NCBI GenBank assembly: GCA_003151475.1
Contig: PLXQ01000060.1
Coordinates: 104,613-168,612, forward strand
Origin: Acidimicrobiaceae bacterium
Lineage (GTDB): Bacteria > Actinomycetota > Acidimicrobiia > Acidimicrobiales > UBA8190
DNA: 64,000 nucleotides
Direction: 5' to 3'
A program made the position numbers and the translations under genes. Shown here piece by piece: positions 52,758 to 60,739 of this stretch. The notes beneath the pieces were generated by a model. It searched no databases and had not been told where the DNA came from. It saw nothing but the letters and a program-made list of their open reading frames with translations. The first letter of the stretch is position 1; every line of letters begins with the position of its first letter.

Positions 52758-53270
52758 TTACGGTCCCGGACGACCTTCCGGGTCCCGGAATGTGGCCTTT
52801 CGGTGTGCCGCTTCCCCGGCTGGGGATTCGAGTGTCGCCGGCGGCTCGTCCAGCGACCCCTGGGCCACGGCTTCATCGTGGTGGCCCCGTTGGTCCTCCA
52901 CGACCTCACGCAGAACGGAGTTTGGCGCTTCTTCGAGCATCATGAGGCGCTCTTGTGCACCGGGAAGAGCCCGGAGCAGCTCGTCGAGCTTTCGCTGGCT
53001 CGCCGCCTGCTCGCGACCCTGGGTGTGCTGGATGGTGAAGACCATCACGAGCGTGACGGCCGACATTCCGACTTCACTTCCGATTACCCATCCGGACGGA
53101 AAGCCGAGCACGGCGCCGACGATCAACAGGCAGGCAAGCAGTCCGATCACAACGACGGATGCACTAGGTCGCGAACTGTGATGGTCAATCCGGTAGAGCA
53201 TCCGGCTGGTGGCCGGCAGCTGCTCTGTGCGACGGGCCACCGGTCGCTTCTCTTCACGGTGACGGGGCAT
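52758..53270 (-). CDS. low-affinity iron permease-like membrane protein
   Basis: A 170-residue protein with two hydrophobic segments (SASVVVIGLLACLLIVGAVLG and VIGSEVGMSAVTLVMVFTIQ) followed by HTQGREQAASQRKLDELLRA, the family's characteristic QHTQxRxxxAxxxKLDELLRA helix. A charged acidic tail completes it. ATG 53270 follows AGGTGAGC. The Fe-permease name is inherited from fungal relatives; the bacterial function is unproven. Convergent with the BrkB gene, with a possible GGGTAG promoter on its strand about 80 bases upstream. Confidence 0.82.
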   Translation of the reverse strand: MPRHREEKRPVARRTEQLPATSRMLYRIDHHSSRPSASVVVIGLLACLLIVGAVLGFPSGWVIGSEVGMSAVTLVMVFTIQHTQGREQAASQRKLDELLRALPGAQERLMMLEEAPNSVLREVVEDQRGHHDEAVAQGSLDEPPATLESPAGEAAHRKATFRDPEGRPGP

Positions 53271-53379
53271 GCTCACCTCATGATTGCACTCGTTGTGGAT
53301 CCTTCGGCACGAGGGCCAGGTGCCCCCATGCTCAGTGTTCTACCCATAGACCTTGTTGACACAAATTCCGGCATGAGCT

Positions 53380-53640
53380 GAGCCTCCCGGCTAAGTGTGG
53401 AGCTGTCTAGAACTCACACTCGCCCAGGAGGCTCACCCTGCACCGTAATGCCCCACTCACCGCCCGAAGGTCGGTTCCGTCTGTGCCAGCGCATCGAGGC
53501 CGGCTGGACCATCGCTGCTGCCGCCGAATCGATGAACATCTCCCGCCGGACGGCCCACAAGTGGTGGGGCCCGATTTCAAGAGTCGGGGGTCGTGGGCCT
53601 GGAGGATCGCTCGAGCAGGCCTCGGACCTGCCCCACCGCA
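53380..53640 (+). mobile_element. IS481-family insertion sequence remnant
   Basis: The left part shows nested inverted repeats: GAGCCTCC (53380-53387) with GGAGGCTC (53427-53434), and inside them AGTGTG (53394-53399) with CACACT (53415-53420). The transposase HTH region follows in three frames: HRNAPLTARR, then PEGRFRLCQRIEAGWTIAAA with SRRTAHKWW, then VGLEDRSSRPRTCPTA, so at least two frameshifts occurred. The DDE domain and the other end are missing. It is a dead, truncated fragment. Confidence 0.7.
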
Positions 53641-53663
53641 CCGGGGCGCAGTGGCTCACCGAT

Positions 53664-53828
53664 ATGGCGGAACGACTCGAAGAGAGAAAAGGCAAGCTTC
53701 ACGCCCCGAGACTGGCCGAGAAAATGTCGCTGCCCTCCGGTCAGCTGGCGCAGATGGCCAAAGAGCAGCAGATTCCTGGCCGTTCATCAATGAACCACGA
53801 AGAGCTGGCAGCGACGGTGGCGATCTGA
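53664..53828 (+). CDS. small Rho-N-like protein next to the IS remnant, 54 aa
   Basis: ATG 53664 gives 54 residues: MAERLEERKGKLHAPRLAEK, then MSLPSGQLAQMAKEQQIPGR and SSMNHEELAATVAI. The last part (LAQMAKEQQIPGRSSMNHEEL) is a Rho-N/SAP-like helix-turn-helix. The ribosome site is poor and the IS481 fragment ends about 20 bases upstream, so the original 5' end may have been replaced by the element. It precedes the SpoIIE-phosphatase gene end in convergent orientation. Confidence 0.5.
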   Translation: MAERLEERKGKLHAPRLAEKMSLPSGQLAQMAKEQQIPGRSSMNHEELAATVAI

Positions 53829-53864
53829 CAAAGGCGACGCAGCCGCCCCCAGCCATGTCCGAGG

Positions 53865-56519
53865 TTACGTGGTGGCGGCTGCGTCCCTGGCCAGCGCCAA
53901 CACGGCGATGTCATCGTCGTGGTGTGCCTTGTCGGCGATGAGGCCGCCGAGCACCCGGTCACAGAGATCCGCCGGACTGAAATGTCCCGAGGCCGCTTTG
54001 ATCAGAATCTTGGTGCCGTCCTCAAAGCTCCGGTGGCGGTCCTCGACCAGGCCGTCGGTGAAGAAGAGCAGGGAAGCGCCCTCTGACAGGGTTCCACGCC
54101 ACTCCTGAATGAAGGACGCTGGAGCCCCCAGAGGCGTCGTCGGCTTCACGTCCAAGAGGCGGGCCTTCCCGTCGGTGATCAGCAGGGGCGGAGGGTGTCC
54201 GGCCGAGGCGATCGTGAGCGCGCCGTCGCGAGGGTCGACACGGGCGACAAGCAATGTCGCCATCCGTTCCAGTTCAAGACTGTCCCAACCACGGCGCAAC
54301 ATCTCGATGAAGTGCCGAGGTCCGTCGGCCTGACCGGCGAGGACACAGGCGGCCGTGCGGACCTGACCCATGATCGCAGCCGCCAACATGTCGTGACCGG
54401 CTACGTCCCCGATGACGACGGTGGCCACGGATGACCGACTCGTAATGACGTCGTAGAAGTCCCCGCCGACCTGATGGCCCGCTGTGGCCGGGAGATACCG
54501 CACCGCCAGGGCAAGCCCGGGCACGTCGGGGAGTTGGTCGGGAAGGAGACTGGCCTGCAGGGTGTGGGCGGCCTGACGGTCGACATCGTTGCGGTGAGCG
54601 GCGGCGACAACTTGTGCCACCGATGAGGTGAAGTCGTCGGCGAGCGCGAGATCGCTCGGGCCGAAGCGGCGGCCCGATCCGGCCGAAACGAGCGTGATCG
54701 AACCCAGAATCTGGTTGTCGGCCACGAGCGGCAGGGTCATGTAACTGGTGAACCCGAGGCGCTTGAGCAGCGCAAAGTGATCGTCGTTGCGGGTGGTCCG
54801 TCGGAGGAAATCGTCTGTCATCGTTTCAGACCAGCGAGCACGTCCGGTGCGTATCACGGCCACGCTCGGATGTCCGCCCGTTGGATCAGGCGCGTATTTT
54901 GATCCGAGCTCGTCGACGAGCGGCTGCAAGGCTGGGTCGGCGTGCCTCGCCGCCATCCGGACAACCCGTCCGTCCAGCGTCAACGCATCCACCAGGCAGA
55001 TGTCCGCCAGTTCGGGGACGGCCACGGCCGCCAGTCGTTCGAGCGTCTCTACATAGCCGTCGGCGTGGGAGATGATCTCCGCCGCCTGGAGCAGGAAAGC
55101 CTGATGTTCGTGGCTGGCCAGAAGCCGATCGAGGGCCAGCTGCTGCTCGGTCTCCTGCACGCGCCGCTGTGTTTCATCCCGGATGTACCAGACCCGTCCG
55201 AGAACATTGAGGCGACGATCGACGATGGGCGAGGAAGTGCAAGTCATCACCCTACCGTCGTTCAGCTCGAACTCGACGGCCAAGGACTGCGACGGCTGCT
55301 CCCGACTTACGGCCAGGTGTTGCCTGACGTGTTCGGGATCCGCCACGATTGCCATACATGGTGCGAGCAGCTCGGTCGAGTCCCCACCAAGTTGTATGTC
55401 AGCTTCGGACAGCCCCATCAACTCACAGAAGCGGCGATTGAAGGTCAGGATGCGATGGCCATTGGAAATAGCCAGAACACCGGCGTCTGATCCCTCAACG
55501 ACGAACCTGGTCACCTCGACCAGGAACTCTGTTACTCGACGGGCCCCTCGTTCGGCGTCCACGACCCGCGCCTGTTCGAGCGCCAGTGCACACTGCCGTC
55601 CGACGCCGGCCAGAAGGCCGATGTCCGCCCGGTGAAAAGAGCGATCAAGTCGCCAGGCGAAGATGAGCACTCCGATGCCTCTGTCCCTCGTCAAGAGAGG
55701 GACGAATGCCCATGCCTGGTGCTCGGCGGAATACTGCGCCAGGTTGGGGTACTCGATGTCACGCTCAGCCCGTGATCCCCACAGAGTGATCGTCTGGGAG
55801 CGCAGGCTGTCGCAATGCGGAAGGGGCGCCTCGCGTGACGAGCGATCTTGCAGGCGACGCGAAGTGGCGTCGGCCAGACCAGTTGAGGCGAGATGCACCA
55901 GAACGTCGTCGGTCTGATCCAGAGCCATAAGCGTGGCGGCCGACGCGCCGACGGCCTGGGCTGCTTCGGTCAGCGCCACCTGGATTACCTCGGCCACGGT
56001 GTGACTCCCCGACAGGGCGTCGGTGACCTGTTGGAGAAGCTCGAGCTGGGCCGCCGCCGAGCGAGATGCGGCCTCGGCGTGGCGGAGCTCGGTGGTCTCG
56101 GTGATGAGTACGACGACTCCGAGAGGCACTCCTGACGAGCCCTCGAGACGGTAAAAAGAGGAGGTGAACGAGCGTGGCGCAGTGGGATCGGCGAATGTGC
56201 CCCATGTCTCAACGTCGAGTAGTGGGGTGTCAGACTCCATGGCCTTGCGCAGTTGTTGCGCCACGAGCTCGCCAAAGGGCGGAGGCACGATCTCATCGAC
56301 ACGCTTCCCTACCGTCTGCGACGGCTCCTGGCCGTGGAGGGTGGCGAGACCTTGGCTGACCAGAAGGAAGCGGAGATCAGGGTCGAACACGGCCACGCCG
56401 AACGGACCCCTGTCGACGAATGCGTTGATGGCCGCGGCGACGTTGGGAGTCGGCCAGGAGAGTCCCGCTCTCCGCTTACCGGAGGGCCAGACCTGGTCTG
56501 GCATCTCCACCTGACTCAT
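53865..56519 (-). CDS. PAS/GAF sensor SpoIIE-type (PP2C) phosphatase
   Basis: An 884-residue protein with PAS (~30-145), GAF (~165-310), PAS (~330-440), GAF (~470-630) and PP2C/SpoIIE (~660-880) segments. The phosphatase motifs are GGDFYDVITS, VVIGDVAGHDMLAA, IASAGHPPPLL, LLFFTDGLVED and HHDDDIAVLAL, with all metal-binding Asp present. It should dephosphorylate a STAS anti-anti-sigma factor in response to signals through PAS/GAF domains. ATG 56519 follows GGAGGACACGGCG; a longer open frame upstream is antisense of the next gene and is not used. Confidence 0.93.
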   Translation of the reverse strand: MSQVEMPDQVWPSGKRRAGLSWPTPNVAAAINAFVDRGPFGVAVFDPDLRFLLVSQGLATLHGQEPSQTVGKRVDEIVPPPFGELVAQQLRKAMESDTPLLDVETWGTFADPTAPRSFTSSFYRLEGSSGVPLGVVVLITETTELRHAEAASRSAAAQLELLQQVTDALSGSHTVAEVIQVALTEAAQAVGASAATLMALDQTDDVLVHLASTGLADATSRRLQDRSSREAPLPHCDSLRSQTITLWGSRAERDIEYPNLAQYSAEHQAWAFVPLLTRDRGIGVLIFAWRLDRSFHRADIGLLAGVGRQCALALEQARVVDAERGARRVTEFLVEVTRFVVEGSDAGVLAISNGHRILTFNRRFCELMGLSEADIQLGGDSTELLAPCMAIVADPEHVRQHLAVSREQPSQSLAVEFELNDGRVMTCTSSPIVDRRLNVLGRVWYIRDETQRRVQETEQQLALDRLLASHEHQAFLLQAAEIISHADGYVETLERLAAVAVPELADICLVDALTLDGRVVRMAARHADPALQPLVDELGSKYAPDPTGGHPSVAVIRTGRARWSETMTDDFLRRTTRNDDHFALLKRLGFTSYMTLPLVADNQILGSITLVSAGSGRRFGPSDLALADDFTSSVAQVVAAAHRNDVDRQAAHTLQASLLPDQLPDVPGLALAVRYLPATAGHQVGGDFYDVITSRSSVATVVIGDVAGHDMLAAAIMGQVRTAACVLAGQADGPRHFIEMLRRGWDSLELERMATLLVARVDPRDGALTIASAGHPPPLLITDGKARLLDVKPTTPLGAPASFIQEWRGTLSEGASLLFFTDGLVEDRHRSFEDGTKILIKAASGHFSPADLCDRVLGGLIADKAHHDDDIAVLALARDAAATT

Positions 56520-56741
56520 CGCCGTGTCCTCCCGAGCGCTGGGCCGTGGACCCAGGCCCCGTCCGGATCCGCAAGTGCGACGTTCGCACCCCACGTTACT
56601 CCGGGACCCCCTGAGCGAAATAGGCCGGTGCGGACGGGCGGAGGGCTCCCTGACCAGGGCCGATCGCACTCCCGCCCGGTCTCGGGTTTCCGCTGGGCCG
56701 CAGGCGATGGCACGATGCCCGCAGCAGACGGGAGGCGGGGA

Positions 56742-57200
56742 GTGATCGATCACAGTCAGACCGACCATGTGGAACTCTCGATTGCCGCCCAGCCGCCGCT
56801 GCTCCAACTGGCACGCCTGACGGCCGGCGTGGTCGCCGCCCGTGCCGATCTCGACCTGAACGACGTGGAGGACCTGAGGCTCGCCGTCGACGAGCTGTGC
56901 TTGTCGCTCATGGGGCCCTTGGGAACCGACGGCCGGCTGCTGTTGCGCTACGGCTGGGACGCCGAGATGATCGAGATCTCGTGCACCTTGGTGTCCGACG
57001 ACGGATCGGTCGATGGCAGCGGCGACGAGACCGCCGATCCGCCCGAGCGAGGCGAGATTTCTGGGCAGGCGGAAATGCTGCGTCAGGAACTCTCCTCGCA
57101 GATCCTCGATGCCCTGGTCGACGCCCACGGAGAAACAGAGAACGACGGGCACCCCCAAGCGTGGCTTCGGATGCGCCGGATCCGACCCGACGAAGGATGA
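56742..57200 (+). CDS. UsfX/RsbW-type anti-sigma factor
   Basis: A 152-residue protein of the UsfX class: VELSIAAQPPLLQLARLTAG, DLNDVEDLRLAVDELCLSLM and a hydrophobic C-terminal part. As in mycobacterial UsfX the canonical GHKL N-box asparagine and glycine boxes are missing, so ATP binding may be weak. GTG 56742 follows GGGAGGCGGGGA. It is divergent from the SpoIIE-type gene and shares clear similarity with the anti-sigma gene directly before the sigma factor at 60.3 kb, so it is a paralogue. Confidence 0.82.
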   Translation: MIDHSQTDHVELSIAAQPPLLQLARLTAGVVAARADLDLNDVEDLRLAVDELCLSLMGPLGTDGRLLLRYGWDAEMIEISCTLVSDDGSVDGSGDETADPPERGEISGQAEMLRQELSSQILDALVDAHGETENDGHPQAWLRMRRIRPDEG

Positions 57201-57204
57201 GTTG

Positions 57205-57597
57205 TCAAGATTTCGGGGCGCGGGCATCGATCTCGAACCAAACCGTCTTGCCGTGTTCGCCATCGACATCGGTCCCCCATTCGTTCGACAGGGAGTCGAT
57301 CAGGGCAAGGCCCCAGCCGCCCACCGTCAGCTCCTCTCGCGCGCGGGCAACCGGAGGTATCGGATCACCATCGGAGACAGCGATGCGCAGGCAGACGCCA
57401 TCAAAAGACAGAACCAACTCCAGCTGGGTCTTTGCGTGCCGGATACCGTTGCTGACGAGTTCGGTGACGAGTAGTTCGACCGTGTCCTCGAGGGCGGACA
57501 AGCCCCATGTGGCCAGCGCCGACCGCGTCGTCCGACGAGCCTCAGCGGCACTAGATGCCACGGCCCGGAGGTGTCGATGTCGACTACCTACCCACAT
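57205..57597 (-). CDS. GHKL ATP-binding anti-sigma-like protein
   Basis: A 130-residue HATPase_c protein: EDTVELLVTELVSNGIRHAK is a clear N-box (E...SN..RHA), VSDGDPIPP the D-box region and GGWGLALIDSLSNEWGTD the G-box; KTVWFEI ends the fold. These features define RsbW-type serine kinases or ATP-binding regulators. ATG 57597 starts the domain; the extra upstream codons look non-coding. It converges on the UsfX-like gene (4-base gap) and lies beside the phosphatase, so it likely belongs to the same switching network. Confidence 0.83.
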   Translation of the reverse strand: MWVGSRHRHLRAVASSAAEARRTTRSALATWGLSALEDTVELLVTELVSNGIRHAKTQLELVLSFDGVCLRIAVSDGDPIPPVARAREELTVGGWGLALIDSLSNEWGTDVDGEHGKTVWFEIDARAPKS

Positions 57598-57785
57598 CGG
57601 TGTCGGATCATCGCCGATGATGAAGATTTGTCGGCACTTTCCGGGAGATGGCGGGACAAGTCGTAACGGCGGGGGCGATGATGCCAAGATGACCCCGTTC
57701 AGCGGGATCGGCGAAAGCCAGACCGTCAGAGCTGTCACCACCGGCCGATGTGGCTGGACGGACCAAAGTTCAGGGGGATGAGTCG

Positions 57786-58142
57786 GTGGTCGAGGGCGAA
57801 TTGAGCGTCACGATCGAGTCCGAGGAAGGCGAACGGGCCCGTTGGCCGCTTCTTCTGGTGGCCGGAGAGATCGATATCCAGACCTCACCGCTGCTTCAGG
57901 AGCAGCTGACGAAGGTTCTCGAGACGGGTGTGTCGTCCGTTTCCGTCGATCTCAGCGATGTGAGCTTCCTCGACTCGACCGGGTTGAGTGTCCTCATCGC
58001 CGGCCTCAAGCGATGCCAGGAGGCCGGGGGGGAGCTCCACCTGGTGGCCCCTCGACCGAATGTCCTCAGGGTGCTCGAGATCACCGGGTTGACCGAGTCG
58101 TTCCACCTGAAGCCAGGGGGCACCGGGGAACCCCCCGGTTAA
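57786..58142 (+). CDS. STAS-domain anti-anti-sigma factor (RsbV-like)
   Basis: A ~118-residue STAS protein: VAGEIDIQTSPLLQEQLTKV and DLSDVSFLDSTGLSVLIAGL, where Ser in D-S-T-G-L is the phosphorylation site. GTG 57786 is preferred since AGGGGGATGAGTCG lies before it; GTG 57750 would add 12 residues. The TAA overlaps the -35 of a SigF promoter. In the unphosphorylated state it should bind an anti-sigma partner and free the sigma factor. Confidence 0.9.
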   Translation: MVEGELSVTIESEEGERARWPLLLVAGEIDIQTSPLLQEQLTKVLETGVSSVSVDLSDVSFLDSTGLSVLIAGLKRCQEAGGELHLVAPRPNVLRVLEITGLTESFHLKPGGTGEPPG

Positions 58143-58163
58143 GAGGATCCCTGGAGTGGGTAG
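58137..58163 (+). promoter_or_regulatory. SigF-type promoter upstream of the 69-aa gene
   Basis: GGTTA (58137-58141), 16 bases, GGGTAG (58158-58163), which fits the actinobacterial SigF pattern GGWWT-N16/17-GGGTAY in all but the last base. It lies 47 bases before ATG 58211, inside the stop region of the STAS gene. It supports autoregulated expression of this cluster by the sigma factor encoded 2.5 kb away. Confidence 0.7.
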
Positions 58164-58210
58164 TGGAGGGAGGAGGCTCCAGACGGTGGGCCACGACCCG
58201 GAGGTGCGAA

Positions 58211-58420
58211 ATGAGCAACAACGAGTGCAGCCAGGTCACCGATGCCACGCGGGAAGCAGAGGCCGAGGAGGCGCGGTCCGCCCACGTCGCCGACCGACCG
58301 GCAACTCCCGAGGAGGAGCAGGCGGTGAAAGACCGGAAGGTGGACGACGACGTGCGGGAGCACTATCAGGAGATGACTGAGCTCGGGGCCGACGACGTTG
58401 GCGAGGGACGGATCCCCTGA
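58211..58420 (+). CDS. small acidic hypothetical protein, 69 aa
   Basis: ATG 58211 follows GGAGGTGCGAA. The 69-residue product is highly acidic and helical (AEAEEARSAHVADRPATPEE, DRKVDDDVREHYQEMTELG) and ends GADDVGEGRIP, which I recognise as a recurring actinobacterial small-protein pattern of unknown role. A SigF-type promoter lies just upstream, so it is likely a general-stress protein. The order within the stress cluster supports this. Confidence 0.8.
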   Translation: MSNNECSQVTDATREAEAEEARSAHVADRPATPEEEQAVKDRKVDDDVREHYQEMTELGADDVGEGRIP

Positions 58421-58423
58421 GCC

Positions 58424-58449
58424 GTTTGCCCTGGTCACCGACCGGGTAA
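58424..58449 (+). promoter_or_regulatory. SigF-type promoter upstream of MEDS-kinase gene
   Basis: GTTT (58424-58427), 16 bases, GGGTAA (58444-58449). The -35 and -10 fit the SigB/SigF pattern GTTT-N13-16-GGGTA(A/T). It lies 112 bases before ATG 58562 of the MEDS-HATPase gene. Confidence 0.65.
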
Positions 58450-58561
58450 GGACTATCCTCGGGCAGAGAAGTGCTCTCCTTGGCGGACACCGAGGGTGGA
58501 CAGAAACGATGAGGACAAGCGGGGATCGACAGAAATTCGAGCGGCGAGAACTGGGCATCCT

Positions 58562-59521
58562 ATGAGCGCGTCGATGCTGGCGGAGTCCCCGGAGACCGAC
58601 GGATTCCGGCATGAGGCGTTTCTCTATGCCGGCGAAAGGGAATTCGTAGCAGGCGCATCGCGGTTTCTCCGAGAAGCGGTACGGACAGCCGAGCCCACCC
58701 TCGTGGTCGTGAGCTCCCGGAAGATCGACCTGCTGCGCAAACAACTGAAAGTCACGCCGGCGAAGGTGGTCTTCGCCGACATGGCGTACGTGGGATTGAA
58801 TCCGGCCCTGATCATTCCCGCCTGGACCGATTTCGTGAACGCCCACGAGGGTCAGCGACTACGAGGTATCGGCGAGCCCATCTGGGCGGAGCGAACGGCA
58901 GCCGAGCTCGTCGAGTGCCAGCACCACGAATCCTTGCTCAACGTGGCATTCGCCGGAAGTAGCGGTTTCACGTTGATGTGTCCGTACGATACCGAGGCCC
59001 TCGGTGTGGACGTGGTCGCCGAGGCGCGTCGAAGCCATCCCTTCATCACTGGTCGGGCTTCGCTGTCGACGAGCGAGGACTACGTTGGCACCGAGCAACT
59101 TGCCGGTCCATTTTCCAAGCCGCTGACCGCACCGCCGTCGTCCTCGGTGGAGCTCGTGTTTGGTGTTGGTTCCTTGGGAGGTTTGCGATTAATCGTCTGG
59201 CGTGAGGCCATGTGTGCGGGACTCGACGAAACCCGGGCCGAAGATGCCGTGACGGCGGTGAACGAGGTGGCGTCGAACTCTATTCGCCACGGCGGCGGAG
59301 GCGGCGTGCTGCGAATCTGGCAATCTGCAGGCACTCTGATCTGTGACGTGACAGACGACGGTCACATGGACGAGCCTCTTGTCGGCCGCAGGCGGCCCAG
59401 GCTCGATGCTTCGGGCGGGCGGGGGCTGTGGATGGTGAACCAGCTGTGCGACCTCGTCCAGGTGAGATCTTTCGCCACGGGTACGACCGTGCGGATGCAC
59501 CTTCGCCCCCAGGAGGGCTGA
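58562..59521 (+). CDS. MEDS-domain sensor with GHKL ATPase
   Basis: A 319-residue protein: an N-terminal MEDS domain (residues ~10-180, FRHEAFLYAGEREFVAGASR, RFLREAVRTAEPTLVVVSS, in part) and a C-terminal GHKL ATPase (~200-315) with AVNEVASNSIRHGGGGG (N-box), VTDDGHMDEP and GGRGLWMVNQLCDLVQV (G-box). MEDS domains sense small molecules in methanogens and actinobacteria; fusion to an RsbW-type kinase gives a direct sensor-to-anti-sigma device. ATG 58562 is used; an in-frame GTG 58496 is a possible longer start. Confidence 0.85.
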   Translation: MSASMLAESPETDGFRHEAFLYAGEREFVAGASRFLREAVRTAEPTLVVVSSRKIDLLRKQLKVTPAKVVFADMAYVGLNPALIIPAWTDFVNAHEGQRLRGIGEPIWAERTAAELVECQHHESLLNVAFAGSSGFTLMCPYDTEALGVDVVAEARRSHPFITGRASLSTSEDYVGTEQLAGPFSKPLTAPPSSSVELVFGVGSLGGLRLIVWREAMCAGLDETRAEDAVTAVNEVASNSIRHGGGGGVLRIWQSAGTLICDVTDDGHMDEPLVGRRRPRLDASGGRGLWMVNQLCDLVQVRSFATGTTVRMHLRPQEG

Positions 59522-59623
59522 AGTCCGAACTTCCTTCCGCATCGCACTTTCCAGCCATCAAGGCACTTGGTTTGGCAACCTGGACGAACAACGGATAGGT
59601 CAGCGAACTCGTGGCTGATCGGC

Positions 59624-59649
59624 GGTTCGGGTGTGCCGCATTCGGGCAT
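59624..59649 (+). promoter_or_regulatory. weak SigF-like promoter upstream of csbD
   Basis: GGTTC (59624-59628), 15 bases, GGGCAT (59644-59649). It departs from consensus in the -10. A second GGGTAG (59687-59692) closer to the gene has no matching -35. Either could start the csbD-rsbV-rsbW-sigF transcript. Confidence 0.4.
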
Positions 59650-59707
59650 AACAACATGACAAGCCACGCCCGAGGGGAGAGACCCGGGGTAGAAAGGACG
59701 GATTGTC

Positions 59708-59902
59708 ATGAGCACGACCGACAAGGCATCCAACAAGGTCGAGGACCTGAAGGGCCGGGGCAAAGAAGTCACCGGTCGGGCCACGGGCAACAAGGATTTG
59801 GAAGTGGAAGGAAAGACGGACCAGGCCAAGGCGACGATCAAGGACATCGGCGAGCATGTGAAGGACGCCGGGGCCAAGGCCAAGCGTCTGGCGAAGCCGT
59901 AA
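59708..59902 (+). CDS. CsbD-family stress protein
   Basis: A 64-residue lysine-rich helical protein: KASNKVEDLKGRGKEVTGRA and LEVEGKTDQAKATIKDIGEH are the CsbD repeats (K.x.xEDLKGRxKEVxGxxTGN). CsbD in Bacillus is a SigB-dependent general-stress protein of unknown mechanism. ATG 59708 follows AAAGGACGG. It starts a run csbD-rsbV-rsbW-sigF with gaps of 37 bases or overlaps, so it is probably cotranscribed with the sigma factor. Confidence 0.92.
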   Translation: MSTTDKASNKVEDLKGRGKEVTGRATGNKDLEVEGKTDQAKATIKDIGEHVKDAGAKAKRLAKP

Positions 59903-59939
59903 CGAAGCCGGTAAGCACCGAGAAGGGACTGTTCGGCCG

Positions 59940-60287
59940 ATGACGAGCGACGTGCAATTCGAGTTGGCGGCGGAGGAGCAGCCTGGGTTCTGCGTTCTAG
60001 AGGTTCGCGGCGAAATCGATGTGGCCTCGGCGCCGGATTTCCAAGGCTCGTTGTCCGAGCTCATTGGACGGGGTGCCGAGGTAGTCGTGGTCGACTTGAG
60101 CGAAGTCTCGTTCATCGACTCCACGGGCCTGGGCGTCCTGGTTGGGGCCGAGACGCAGGTCCGCCAAGCCGGCAAGAGTCTGCGGCTGGTGGTAACCCAG
60201 CCGCAGATCATGAAACTGCTGGAGCTGACAGGCTTGGACGAAGTGTTCACCATTCTTACGAATACGAGAGATGCGGTGAGAACATGA
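59940..60287 (+). CDS. STAS anti-anti-sigma factor (RsbV-like)
   Basis: A 115-residue STAS protein with LEVRGEIDVASAPDFQGSLS and DLSEVSFIDSTGLGVLVGAE, the Ser phospho-site being in D-S-T-G-L. It is the more canonical of the two STAS proteins in the window. The stop overlaps the ATG of the anti-sigma gene (ATGA), and that gene overlaps the sigma gene, giving a coupled rsbV-rsbW-sigF unit. ATG 59940 lies 37 bases after csbD. Confidence 0.93.
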   Translation: MTSDVQFELAAEEQPGFCVLEVRGEIDVASAPDFQGSLSELIGRGAEVVVVDLSEVSFIDSTGLGVLVGAETQVRQAGKSLRLVVTQPQIMKLLELTGLDEVFTILTNTRDAVRT

Positions 60288-60739
60288 CCAACGCCATGTC
60301 GGCGCCCCCCACGGTTGACCTCAAGAACATCAATCGCGTCGAGTTGTCGCTGTCTGCCGACGCTCAGATGCTGTTTCTGGCCCGGATGACCGGAGCGGCG
60401 GTCGCATCGCGAGCCAACTTCGACTACGAACGAGTCGAGGACCTGCGGCTCGCCATTGACGAATTGTGCGTCAGGCTTATGAGCCGGGGGGGCGGGCCCG
60501 CCCGCATCACCTTGCAGTTCCAATGGGACGAAGATGGCGTCATAAACGTGGTGGCTACTTTGGTGCCCGAGGACGATCCCACAGGCAACGGCCGGCACAG
60601 TCATCCCACTGCGACGCCCGCCTCGTTTGAGTTGTCGGAGCGCATCCTCGATGCCCTCGTCGACGACCACGGTGGAGATTCGATCGGAGGAGTGCACCGG
60701 GAGTGGCTGCGGATAAGACGCCAGGATCCTCTCGGGTGA
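60284..60739 (+). CDS. UsfX/RsbW-type anti-sigma factor, partner of the sigma gene
   Basis: A 151-residue protein: NRVELSLSADAQMLFLARMTG and FDYERVEDLRLAIDELCVRL align by eye with mycobacterial UsfX (DFDAVADLRLAVDEVCTRLI). The canonical N-box Asn is absent as in UsfX. It overlaps rsbV (ATGA) and its TGA overlaps the sigma start (TGATG), the classic arrangement for a sigma factor and its inhibitor. A paralogue is at 56.7 kb. Confidence 0.9.
   Translation: MTNAMSAPPTVDLKNINRVELSLSADAQMLFLARMTGAAVASRANFDYERVEDLRLAIDELCVRLMSRGGGPARITLQFQWDEDGVINVVATLVPEDDPTGNGRHSHPTATPASFELSERILDALVDDHGGDSIGGVHREWLRIRRQDPLG

Noticed and set aside
53271..53370. SigF promoter for the Fe-permease-like gene (GGGTAG on the minus strand)
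   Set aside because: The -10 is good but no GTTT/GGWWT lies at the right spacing; the nearest candidates are 13 or 19 bases away.
56520..57269. A longer N-terminus for the SpoIIE-type phosphatase reaching 57269
   Set aside because: The extra 250 residues are the antisense of the UsfX-like gene and are proline/arginine-rich; a strong ribosome site marks ATG 56519.
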